A DNA stretch of 64,000 nt from NCBI GenBank assembly GCA_025769875.1, contig JAGFNK010000056.1:110299-174298 (forward strand). Direction: 5' to 3'. A program made the position numbers and the translations under genes. This document shows, piece after piece, positions 22,613 through 32,705 of the stretch. The stretch comes from Russula earlei (taxonomy: Eukaryota > Basidiomycota > Agaricomycetes > Russulales > Russulaceae). The notes beneath the pieces were generated by a model. The model was not told where the DNA came from. It saw nothing but the letters and a program-made list of their open reading frames with translations, and searched no databases. Every line of letters begins with the position of its first letter. Position 1 is the stretch's first letter.

Positions 22613-23480
22613 ACGCTGTTTTGGTCCCCGAGGGGGGCGTCTCCCGCGGTGTGGATAGCCCTTATGGGTGTTCTCTGGGCGAAGGGGAGGGGGACGTCTC
22701 CCGAGGAATGGATACTTGTAAAGGGGGTTTTCTCTCGGCGGAGGAGGGTTTTCTCTCGGCGGAGGGGGGCTTCCCCGGAGTCGGAGGTCTTCATATGTTG
22801 GGACTCTTAGAAGGGATTGTACGGGACTCTGTGTGGGTAAAATAGGTGCATGAGATTCCTCTGGTGAGGCAGGGTTGAGTGAGAGAGCGGGCGCATCGGG
22901 ACCGGCATCCTGTATCGTCCTTTCGGTCTGGACTCGGGGACTATGCTTTTGGGGGGGGGGGCGGTCGTTAACAGAACTACGATAAAAAGTCAACTTGAGG
23001 GATGGGAGAGAATTCGACAAAGCTGGCACACCTTCCTGAAGGAAGCGCAAAGGACGGGGCAACGCCAACAGCGAGGCAGAGAATGGCATAAAGCGTGGAG
23101 GTATGCATTGTTATTATGAGTGGGACGAAGCAGGGAGAAGATGAAGATGGCAGTGGAAAAAATGTAGAAAGACCGTTGGTAAACCAGTACCAGGTATGAA
23201 ACGGATGGGAGCACAGCTGGAGAGAACTGAATTGGCCCCACAGGCATTGGCTTTTGTAGATTTATCGCTTGGCAGGACCTCTGTCACGGCCAATCTGTGA
23301 AGCCCCCATCAGGTGTTGAGAACAGATGCCCTAGTGGAGTAATCCAGCTCCAAAGGAGTGGTTTCATACGGAACACCTGAACTGCTTCGAAAATTTGTTA
23401 GATCTGGTTGATAATCTTAGCTTGTACATATCAACTCAGTAGCATCACGTGTACTTATAATACTGATACAACTCAGTTAC
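22613..23480. repeat. duplicated segment X, copy 1
   Basis: This is a direct repeat of 31,547-32,532. The last 510 bases (from about 22,970) are nearly identical to 32,013-32,532; the first part is similar but copy 2 is interrupted and partly lost. It contains a short tandem duplication at about 22,733-22,775 (unit GGTTTTCTCTCGGCGGAGG). A minus-strand 159-codon proline-rich ORF (22,610-23,089) has no recognised domain and is not preserved in copy 2, so I do not call it a gene. Confidence 0.75.
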
Positions 23481-23657
23481 ATGCATCAGGCTGTTCATCA
23501 GGAAAAACCTCCCGCGCTTGGCGAGAGATAATTAGCACTTATTCTCCCTCGCTAGTGTCATTTATCAAAAACTGAAATTATTGTCGCCAGTTTACACCCA
23601 ATAATTTTATCGACCATTATCATCATTATGGATAATAATTTTGCTATTATGATAATT

Positions 23658-24052
23658 CATGGTGTTGCACAGCATAGAGCGCAGCTAACAGGCCAAGCAA
23701 CCCACCTTAGAGGTTGTGCTAATGCTCAAGTGATATTGGGGTGTAGAGCAATGTGTATACTCATCTACATGTATGGTATTTATACCTCTATGACCCAGGG
23801 CTGTTCCTAAGTCCAAAAGAGGTGACTACAGGTGTCCACTATATCGTGCACTCAGTGATGCGTGATGTGGAAATGTTCTAGATGCAGCATAAGGCTGCAT
23901 CTTGTGATAGATAGCATAGTATGCATAACCCTATTGCCATAAGCGCATATGCTAAAGCTCTGTCTAACACGTAACATCTATGAGCAGATCTTGAACCTTG
24001 TATGAAGGTCTTCGCCTTCTTTGATCTGTTCGGGTTCCAGTTCAACACATGG
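23658..24052 (-). mobile_element. solo LTR of the Copia family, inverted, with CATGG target duplication
   Basis: 23,663-24,047 is a 385-bp reverse-complement copy of the Copia LTR at 11,319, with both ends intact (TGTTG...CAACA) and flanked by CATGG on both sides (23,658-23,662 and 24,048-24,052). No internal sequence is present, so it is the product of LTR-LTR recombination. It has diverged more than the two LTRs of the full element, many changes being CpG to TpG or CpA. The 180 bases before it are AT-rich and gene-free. Confidence 0.93.
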
Positions 24053-24406
24053 TTCTTGTTCTATAATTTTGGATTGGATAGTTCACAACATGATTGATAA
24101 TAAGCGCTGATAATAGTGCAATAACTTTGCAGTTCATTCAGCTATGCTATGACAGGAATACTAATGTAGGAATTTTACAATGCCAAACTAAAAACAAGTG
24201 TAGATGTACAAGAATGATAATTTGTCTGAGAGAACAATGTGAGTGGGTATAATGTCACCATTGGTTTGAGGGACCAAGGATGGTGTGAGCTTGCTCAATT
24301 GTTGAGTTCTTCAAGGTTGAGTCCAGCAATTGGGACTGAGGTTCTCATTGCCAAAGTGCTGCCACGAAGGTAGATTAGTTAAAAAAGTATAGCATGATTT
24401 GATTGC
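24053..24406. other. gene-free stretch
   Basis: AT-rich 3' flank of the DUF6532-type gene. Nothing else is recognised. Confidence 0.4.
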
Positions 24407-25513
24407 TCACTGGGCTTTTGTAAAAATATCTGCCATCATTGTGTGGAATGCATTGCCATGATGCTCCTGGATATGGTTGAATGTGCCAATATGGCCACAA
24501 CAGACATCAAGGTATGCATTGGCTGAAAAGAGCGTGGCCTGGTGGACACCAGTATGCCACTCATGCAGGGCAGCATAGAGCTACATATATAGTTAGAACA
24601 ACTTTTGAAGACAAGACTAAACTAGACTTACCACCATTGCTACCAATGTGACCATTGGTATTGGAACTTCACATGTTGTCACCCCAAGGGTATCTTGATG
24701 TGTCAGAAAGTGGTGTCCAAATTTACTCACAAACAAGTTAACACCTCTGACAAAATACAAATTGTGAATCACATTGATGATCTGTGTATTCCAATAAGGA
24801 TGTGAGTGCATTATGAGACCAAAGTTTGATGAAACCTAACCACACATTAGATGGTATCAAATAAGAATAAGTCCACTTACACTTTTGCTGGTTGGAAACA
24901 TATAGTTGTAGTCTGTTAACTGCTTCTCAACAATGGCAATGAAGGGGACATGACCATGCAGCTGTTGATTCCATCAGTAATGCCATCTCTCTGGTTGAGG
25001 AACTTGCCACAGGGATTATTTTAGTCATGTATTCATGATCGGACTGGAGGTGCCGACAGATGAATGAGGAACTGGGACAGGAAGAAGCAGCTGATAAAAG
25101 AGCAGCCTTTATCACTGTGAGAACAGTAGGGGCATCAGGGAATGCATGATCAATGAGCAAACTGGCTTGAACACTATCCACTGTGTCTTGAAGGATGAGG
25201 TGAATTAGTGGGTGTTGCTTAGACAGTGTTACCTTGTTTGAATCTGGAGTAAGTATGAGATTGGTGTCAGCAGGCCAGCAAAATTTAGAAGCTAAAGCAG
25301 TAGCACTGCTTTGACAATCTCAAGAAGATGGAATGTTGTCAGTTGTCCAAGCTTGGCTGCTGGGCGGTGCACCATCACCATCTGAGGCAGAAGGCCTGGG
25401 AGGGGCAAATGAAACTGACCATGATGGTCTCTACATGAACAGCTTTGAGTTTTAGAAGAGATAAAATGATGTTGCAGATGCACCTCAATTACCATCACCT
25501 CAGAACATTTCAT
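24407..25513 (-). CDS. DUF6532-type protein, multi-exon (possibly degraded)
   Basis: The C-terminal part is clear: IPMVTLVAMV, a short intron, then LYAALHEWHTGVHQ, CGHIGTFNHIQEHH and a TGA at 24,407. This pattern (PIPMVALVATALYAALHEW) is what I know from DUF6532 proteins, which are numerous in Agaricomycete repeat-rich regions. Upstream exons contain DHAFPDAPTVLTVIKAALLSAA, YMTKIIPVA and VPFIAIVEKQLTDYNYMF, matching the helical family core. A start ATG at 25,513 is possible but the first exon (73 codons, Gln/His-rich) is uncertain. Function is unknown. The family is often spread with transposons; here it lies between a solo LTR and a dispersed repeat. Confidence 0.6.
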
Positions 25514-25537
25514 GGACAGTTGCTGGGTGGACTCCAG

Positions 25538-25872
25538 TGTTAAGGCTCCAAAGTGCCTTAAATAAGATCAATGGTCATGTCTATAAACACGTCCTACCAA
25601 TGCAGATATGCCTGAGTCAAGCAAGCAATACTTGTGGAGGGGAAGGAGTGTTAGATCCTTCTGGAATATGGCAACAAGATAAGAGGGGCTCTGCAGATGG
25701 GGTAGGAGTCAACTTTTTGGGATTGGCAAACTAAGTCGAGCTTAAGGCTCAACTGCTACAGACTGGGGGCTCTATATAGCCCTACAGGGATAAGGTTTGT
25801 GCTACTGTAGTACTGGTTGGTGCTATAGAAGCAAAAGGCAGCTCATAGAAGCGAGGTTTCTTCTATGTAAAC
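25538..25872. repeat. dispersed repeat Y, copy 1
   Basis: About 335 bp, similar over its whole length to 58,206-58,539. Both copies start with TGTTAA and contain a TATATAGCCCTACAGGGATAAG block. The TATA-like block and TG start suggest an LTR or promoter-bearing repeat, but I could not find a matching CA end or target duplication. Confidence 0.75.
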
Positions 25873-26511
25873 TGTCAAGACTCACTGTTGAACTATCCAG
25901 TTCAAGAGCGAGGAGTAAGCTCAAAGATGAGTCGGTAGATGTCCAAGACTGCATGGGTAAGAAGTAGAGTCCAAAGCAGTACCAAATACCAGAGTGGTAT
26001 AGTTACTGGTAGAGTTGAGCAAGTACGCAGGGAAGAAGCCAGAATGGACACAAGGGGATGGTCTTTAAGGAGTATCCCAGGTTTGGAGAGTGCCGTAAAC
26101 AAATGGACAGTCTGAAGACTGTCTGCTACTTTATTGAGCGCTTATATACTACAAGAGAACTGCCTACACGACGGACAGAAATGGATAAGTCCAGTCCACT
26201 AAAACTCAACTCAGTGGTCAATAAAGGTGAAATATATTGACCACTGAATTGACTCAGCTCAGATTACAAATTATTTTAAAACAATTGATTGATTTGTTGC
26301 CCTCTCCTCATGCATTGCATTATTGTAAATATGTCAACCCAAACAATTAGAACTTAGTCGAATGCTTAAGAGAGGGCAGCTCAGTTCCCAAATTATGTAA
26401 CCTAAGATGCAACATGAGTCGCCACGAATCACCAGGGGGATCATATACACTTAATTTGCCCAATCAATTTAGCCTTAGCAGACTTGGATAAACTTAACAC
26501 AATGGCATATG
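25873..26511. other. gene-free stretch left of the foldback element
   Basis: No recognised gene. A small inverted repeat (TCAGTGGTCAATA near 26,212 against TATTGACCACTGA near 26,236) brackets a few bases and would fold into a hairpin. Confidence 0.4.
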
Positions 26512-28299
26512 TTATTGCCGTTTTCAGCACACTTGGCAGAGTTTGAATTCCACCCAAATCAGCGCAGAAAACCCTCTCAAACATGCAGGGCAAATATCTC
26601 CCTCAAAACAGCTTCAATTCACATAAAACTTATTGTCCCTGAATCGCTTGAATGAGGGCTAGGCAGCCCCATTGTTTTCATGAGATTTGAGCGAGAATTG
26701 GTGGAGCTGGACTCAAGCCACCTCCACATGTGTATTAGATGAATTACAACTCAAAATCACGGTCTATATCTATTATTTTTCCCTCATGTTGTACCCATGG
26801 GCTGTCTTGAGGCAGCCCCATAGTGTTTTTGACTCAAGCATTGTGGTGTGCAACGTTGTTTCCCTCATATCATGTGACAGTAGCATGGTTGTGTGCCAGG
26901 AAGGAGCCCCCCCAGGAAGTGCACACCTGAGCCCATGGGGCGGTGAAGTGTGTCCAAGAATGCAGAATGACTTCATAAGACTGAAGCTCCAAAGAGGAGG
27001 AGCACCTAGCGGGAACGCGAGAATGTGTTTGTTCATTCGACTGCACTCAGGTTCACACAGATGATAAGGGAACAATAGGGCAACTTTATTCAAGATGGTA
27101 GCAGATACAGGTGGGAACTAAGGCTAAGGGACAGGAAAAGCACAAAAGACAGGCATATGAAAGGAAATCTAGACGTGAGAAGGGGACCAAAGCTGGACAA
27201 TGCAAGGTATCGAGTTGTGGTCTCCAGCGGCTGTGGTAGTGGCATGTGGCAGTTTGTGAAGGGATGGCCAAGGCCAGGTGTGGTGACGAGGGGTGTGGTT
27301 GAGTTGCTACACGAGGAGGGGGAGACGATGCAAAGGAGAGGCTGGAGGGGGGATAGGGAGAGTGCTGGTGGGTGGTCGCTTGGGTGCTGATGGCGCTGCT
27401 GAACGCAATTGCGGGTGGGACGATTGGAGAACTTGGATGGCAGATGCAAGGTAGAGGAGCAAGGGGGCATGGAAGTAGAAAGGGAGAGGGAAGACAGCAG
27501 CAGGCTGGGAAATGGACACATAGGTGGCATGCAGATCTCTGACTAACAAAATGAGAGTCTAGTAAAAAAGGGGAGAAAAGCATACCAAAATGTACAGTAG
27601 CAACACCATCCGATGGCAACGAAGACAGCGGCATGGTACGGGGCTCTTCGACTGTGTGTTGGGACTCATCGGTGCATGGTGAAGGTGGGGGTGTTGAGGG
27701 CGAGGGCATGCAGTGGTTGATGGGGGTGAGGGTGGCGTGCTGGCAGCGATGATGATGATGATGTGAGGATGAAGAGGAGATGGCACAAAAGGAATACGCG
27801 CATATGTACTCTTGTAAGCGATTTGCGGCCAGCCATATAGCTGTGTGGGTGAGTCGACATCGAGGCCATGCACCTTTGCGACAATTTTGCATGTCTTGTG
27901 GTCCATGCGTGTGTGCTGTAGTGAGTTCCCAGGCTTCTGCATTTACATAGGCATATGACTCTTCCTCCCCATCCTCATCAATAGCAGGAAGGGATGTCTT
28001 GGAAGCCTGAGCTTGTGGTTGTGATTGCCTTGGTCGAGTGGGAGTGCCTGAGCTGTCATTTTCATTTCCACCAGTTTTTTTTCAGGCAGCCTTCCTTTGG
28101 CCAGTAGTACATGTCGGTGCAGGCTGGCATGTTGCTTCGAGCCCATGAGGGTTTAGGGGGTTGAAATGGAGGGGTAGAGTAAGGTATGGTGAGCAGCTCT
28201 GGGAAGGGAAGAACACCCTGTCATCGTCCTGGAGTAGGAGTGGACAGGTGGACAGGTTGATGAATAAGCCACACGACTCTTTACATGCTTGCTTTACGC
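26512..28299. repeat. left inverted arm
   Basis: Pairs with 29,767-31,546 in reverse. The innermost match ends at the sequence GCTTTACGC. An open frame of 268 codons on the minus strand (27,086-27,892) is Ser/Pro/His-rich and arises from CT-rich composition; its counterpart in the right arm is 240 codons. Confidence 0.88.
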
Positions 28300-29509
28300 T
28301 TTCTTTACATCATGCTTTTCATTGCACACTCAACTAAACATATGCCACATGGCCGGGCATTGTCTGATGATGCATGCTGGATTATCTTACACATGTCTTC
28401 AAGATTGACCCTTGACAATATCACCCATCACACTGGAGTTCCTTGTCATACTATAGAGTGCATTGTGGCCGATTTCAGATCTTGTGGAACAGCCAATCGC
28501 CCAAACAGTCTACTCCAACCAGCAAATAGAATCCTTACAATGCAGGAAGTACAAGTGAGTTCCCCACATTCTCTAGTTTGTTCTGTGGTGCTTATCGGCT
28601 AGTTTCTTCAAGGCACCATCATCCATACTCCGGATGCCTATCTTGACAAGCTGAGAGATATTTTAAGAGAAAGGACTGGCGTTGAGGTGTCATTGACGAC
28701 TATATGGCATACCCTGAGAAGGAGTGGCGTCATGATGAAGAAGGTAACTCATTTTACCTTGAGTTCACACTCAAGTGCACTGACTTGCCCAGCTGAGCAA
28801 AAATGCACTAGAGCACAATGAGGACCTGCACCTTCAGTATTGGTATACCTTTGGCATCACCTATACTGCAGAGCAGGCAGTTTTTGTGGACAAAAGCTCC
28901 TTTGATCGCCGAACTGACCTTCGAGGGTGAGCATGGGCAATGTCAGGGCAAGCAGCAGTAAGGAAGAGCTTTTTTATTCAAGGAAAACAGTGTGTCCTGC
29001 TATCTATATCTACAACAGACTAGAATACAAAGTATCCAGTTATCCGCTTCTCCCAGCACTCTTGCTCAATGGCATCATCTATAGCCAGCTGGTTGAGGGT
29101 TCTTTCACATCTGAACTATTTACCAGCTTCATCCAAGGTCTACTTTCAAAAATGAATCCCTTCCCTGGCAGGAACTCAGTATTGATCATAGACAACACAC
29201 ACATTCATAGAAGTCCACAAATACTCCAAATGGTCGAAGAAAGGTATTATATTGTTTTCTCATGCTGATGTATTGCTCATTTGATGAAGGGGATGTCGGC
29301 TCCTTTACCTGCCACCATACTCTCCTGATTTTAATCCAATCAAACTCGCATTTTCAAAGATCAAGGCCCACGTTCATCAGAATGGGGGTGTGGCTCATGC
29401 TGACTTGGGTGGTGATGATACCGATGTGTGGGTTTTCCTGTATAGGGCAGCATTCTCTGTTTTGTTGGATGATGCAGCAAGTTGGTTCCACAAATGTCAC
29501 TATATCTGA
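28285..29509 (+). pseudogene. Tc1/mariner-type DDE transposase, inactive
   Basis: Exons separated by two short introns (donors after 28,553 and 28,743) give a helix-turn-helix region (ALSDDACWIILHMSSRLTLDNI, GVPCHTIECIV), a second HTH with LTTIWHTLRRSGV, then the catalytic domain: first Asp in FVDKSSFDRR, second Asp in VLIIDNTHIHRS, and the terminal motif LPPYSPDFNPIK. The third catalytic residue, normally Glu in NPIE, is Lys here. There is a TGA at 28,928-28,930 inside the usual RGYAW block, a frame change around 28,990-29,040 caused by extra bases, and further breaks near 29,250. It cannot encode an active enzyme. It ends at the TGA at 29,507. Confidence 0.78.
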
Positions 29510-29766
29510 CTTTTTCCGAGTTACTGTGGTGTCCCCTTGTTGTACTGTATTGTACCTTGCAAAGCTACCGTTCTGGCCTTGAACATCATTGGACCCCAAG
29601 CCAACTGCTGCCCCGAGCAGCGGGAGATCCCCACCACTCACAGCTGCTGGCCATGAAATCAGCTGTGCTGGCCTTTCCCCCTACAACCTGCTCCCCATGT
29701 TCTCACCTGCATCCACAAACTTGCTATGACGCCTGCACAGGTGCCTCATGTGTGGGCCCTGTTGTT

Positions 29767-31546
29767 GCATAAAGCGAGTGTGTAAAGAGTCGTGTGGCTT
29801 ATTCATCAACTGTCCACCTGTCCACTCCTACTCCAGGACGATGACAGGGTGTTCTTCCCTTCCCAGAGCTGCTCACCATACCTTACTCTACCCCTCCATT
29901 TCAACCCCCTAAACCCTCATGGGCTCGAAGCAACATGCCGGCCTGCACTGACACGTACTACTGGCCAAAGGAAGGCTGCCTGAAAAAAAACTGGTGGAAA
30001 TGAAAATGACAGCTCAGGCACTCCCACTCGACCAAAGCGATCACAACCACAAGCTCAGGCTTCCAAGACATCCCTTCCTGCTATTGATGAGGATGGGGAG
30101 GAAGAGTCATATGCCTATGTAAATGCAGAAGCCTGGGAACTCACTACAGCACACACGCACGGACCACAAGACATGCTAAATTGTCGCAAAGGTGCACGGC
30201 CTCAATGTCGACTCACCCACACAGCTATATGGCTGGCCGCAAATCACTTACAAGAGTACATATGTGTGTATTCCTTTTGTGCCATCTCCTCTTCGTCCTC
30301 ACATCATCATCATCGTTGCCACCAGCACGCCACCCTTGCCCCCATCAACCACCACACACCCTCGCCCTCAACACCCCCACCTTCACCATGCACTGATGAG
30401 TCCCAACGCACAGCTGAAGAGCCCCATACCATGCTGCCATCTTCATTGCCATCGGATGGTGTTGCTACTGTACATTTTGGTATGCTTTTCTCCCCTTTTT
30501 TACTAGACTCTCATTTTGTTAGTCAGAGATCTGCATGCCGCCTATGCATCCATTTCCCAGCCTGCCACCGTCTTCCCTCTCCTTTTCTACTTCCACGCCC
30601 CCTCGCTCCTCTACCTCGCATCTGCCATCCAAGTTCTCCAATCGTCCCACCTGCAATTGCGTTCAGCAGCGCCATCAGCACCCAAGCGACCACCCACCAG
30701 CACTCTCCCTATCCCCCCTCCAGCCCCTCCTTTGCATCGTCTCCCCCTCCTCGCATTGCAACTCGACCACACCCCTCGTCACCACACCTGGCCTCGGCCA
30801 TCCTTCACAAATCACCACATGCCACTACCACAGCCGCTGGAGACCACAACTCAATACCTTGCATTGTCCAGCTTCAGTCCCCTTCTCATGTCTAGATTTC
30901 CTTTCATATGCCTGTCTTTTGTGCTTTTCCTGTCCCTTAGCCTTAGTTCCCACCTGCTACCATCTTGAATAAAGTTGCCCTGTTGTTCCCTTATCATCTG
31001 TGTGAACCTGAGTGCAGTTGAATGAACAAACGCATTCTCGCATTCCTGCTAGGTGCTCCTCCTCTTTGGAGCTTCAGTCTTATGATGTCATTCTGCATTC
31101 TTGGACACACTTCACCACCCCATGGGCTCAGGTGTGCACTTCCTGGGGGGGCTCCTTCCCGGCACATGACCGTGCTACTGTCACATGATATGAGGGAAAC
31201 GACGTTGCACACCACAATGCTTGAGTCAAAAACACTATGGGGCTGCCTCAAGACAGCCCATGGGTACAACATGAGGGAAAAATAATAGATATAGACCGTG
31301 ATTTTGAGTTGTAATTCATCTAATACACATGTGGAGGTGGCTTGAGTCCAGCTCCACCAATTCTCACTCAAATCTCATGAAAACAATGGGGCTGCCTAGC
31401 CCTCATTCAGGCAATTCAGGGACAATAAGTTTTATGTGAATTGAAGCTGTTTTGAGGGAGATATTCGCCCCACACGTTTGAGAGGGTTTTCTGCGCCGAT
31501 TTGGGTGGAATTCAAACTCCGCCAAGTGTGCGGAAAATGGCAATAA
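29767..31546. repeat. right inverted arm
   Basis: Inverse partner of 26,512-28,299, with scattered substitutions. It contains the plus-strand 240-codon low-complexity frame at 30,173-30,895. Confidence 0.88.
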
Positions 31547-32532
31547 TGCTGTTTTGGTCCCCAAGGGGGGTCTCCCATGGTATGGATAGTCCTTAGTGTT
31601 GGATGTGCAGCCAACCAGTGGCATGTGTATGGACAAAGCTGGACCATATGTGTAAATATTCAAATACTTGTCATTTGATTTTTCCCTCAGTCTTTCATAC
31701 ACAAGACTGAGGTCAGTACAAAACCCCTTTTTACCACTCCCCCTAAGATCTGATACCATACATAGTAACAATCCTTTTAGCTCCAACACTTAGGGCATTT
31801 TTCTCTTGCCGGAGGGCTCCCTCGGAGGTGTTCATATGTTGGGTCACTTAGAAGGGTTTCTCGCTCGCGACTCTGCGACTAAAATAGGTGTATCGGATTT
31901 CTTTGGTGAGGCTGGCGTGAGTAAGATAGCGGGCGCTTTGAGATGACCCTCTTGTAATAATTTAGTTCCGGTCTGGACTTGGGGACTATTCTTTTCTTTG
32001 GGGGGGCGTTCGTTAGCAGAACTACGATAAAAAGTCAACTTGAGGGATGGGAGAGAATTCGACAAAGCTGGCACACCTTCCTGAAGGAAGCGCAAAGGAC
32101 GGGGCAACGCCAACAGCGAGGCAGAGAATGGCATAAAGCGTGGAGGTATGCATTGTTATTATGAGTGGGACGAAGCAGGGAGAAGATGAAGATGGCAGTG
32201 GAAAAAATGTAGAAAGACCGTTGGTAAACCAGTACCAGGTATGAAACGGATGGGAGCACAGCTGGAGAGAACTGAATTGGCCCCACAGGCATTGGCTTTT
32301 GTAGATTTATCGCTTGGCAGGACCTCTGTCACGGCCAATCTGTGAAGCCCCCATCAGGTGTTGAGAACAGATGCCCTAGTGGAGTAATCCAGCTCCAAAG
32401 GACTGATTTCCGTATGAAACACCTGAACTGCTTCAAGAACATTGTCAGATCTGGTTGATAATCTTAGCTTGCAACTCAGTAGCGTCACGGGGTACTTATG
32501 ATACTGATACAACTCAGTTACATGCATCAGGC
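31547..32532. repeat. duplicated segment X, copy 2
   Basis: Partner of 22,613-23,480 in the same orientation. It is bounded on the left by the foldback element, interrupted by the short solo LTR, and cut on the right by an LTR-like sequence at 32,533. Confidence 0.75.
31592..31793. mobile_element. short solo LTR with CTTAG target duplication
   Basis: 31,597-31,788 (192 bp) starts TGTTGGATGTG and ends CTCCAACA, flanked on both sides by CTTAG (31,592-31,596 and 31,789-31,793). It interrupts copy 2 of segment X at a point absent from copy 1. It is unrelated to the 385-bp Copia LTR except for the shared TGTTG/CAACA ends. Confidence 0.88.
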
Positions 32533-32705
32533 TGTTGGACGTGTAGCCGCTTAGATAGTTCATTTACGGAATTTTCTCATCCCTCAATCTTCTTCAATAA
32601 GACTGAGGTCAGTCACACTCATTCACTATGCATGCATAACTAATTCATTCGCTACAGGTTAGAACACTCATTAGTACAGTCTTCTACAATAAGACTGAGC
32701 GTTCG
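32533..32705. repeat. LTR-like fragment
   Basis: It begins TGTTGGACGTGTAGCC, close to the start of the short solo LTR at 31,597, and shares AAGACTGAGGTCAGT with it. AATAAGACTGAG occurs twice. No CA end or target duplication was found; the right limit is set by the return of P450 promoter homology. Confidence 0.5.

Larger units (their letters stand above)
26512..31546 (+). mobile_element. foldback-like DNA transposon with ~1.78-kb inverted arms
   Basis: The left arm (26,512-28,299) is the near-exact inverse of the right arm (29,767-31,546); a 1.47-kb centre carries a DDE transposase remnant. Outer ends are TTATTGCC and GGCAATAA, best read as TIRs starting TTGCC flanked by a TA duplication. 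The paralogous segment X copy 1 supports this: at 22,608-22,616 it reads TTAACGCTG where the right flank here reads TAATGCTG. TA targets and the transposase type point to the Tc1/mariner superfamily. Both arms contain a CT-rich stretch open in several frames, and an apparent relic of a gene (SLPAIDEDGEEESYAYVN around 30,070-30,125). Confidence 0.8.

Noticed and set aside
22610..23089. 159-codon proline-rich minus-strand ORF with PPPPRENP repeats
   Set aside because: It is not preserved in the second copy of the same repeated segment and arises from a short tandem duplication.
27086..27892. A 268-codon Ser/Pro/His-rich ORF in the left foldback arm (and 240 codons in the right arm)
   Set aside because: Two other frames are also open through the same CT-rich sequence. 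Composition explains it and no domain is seen.
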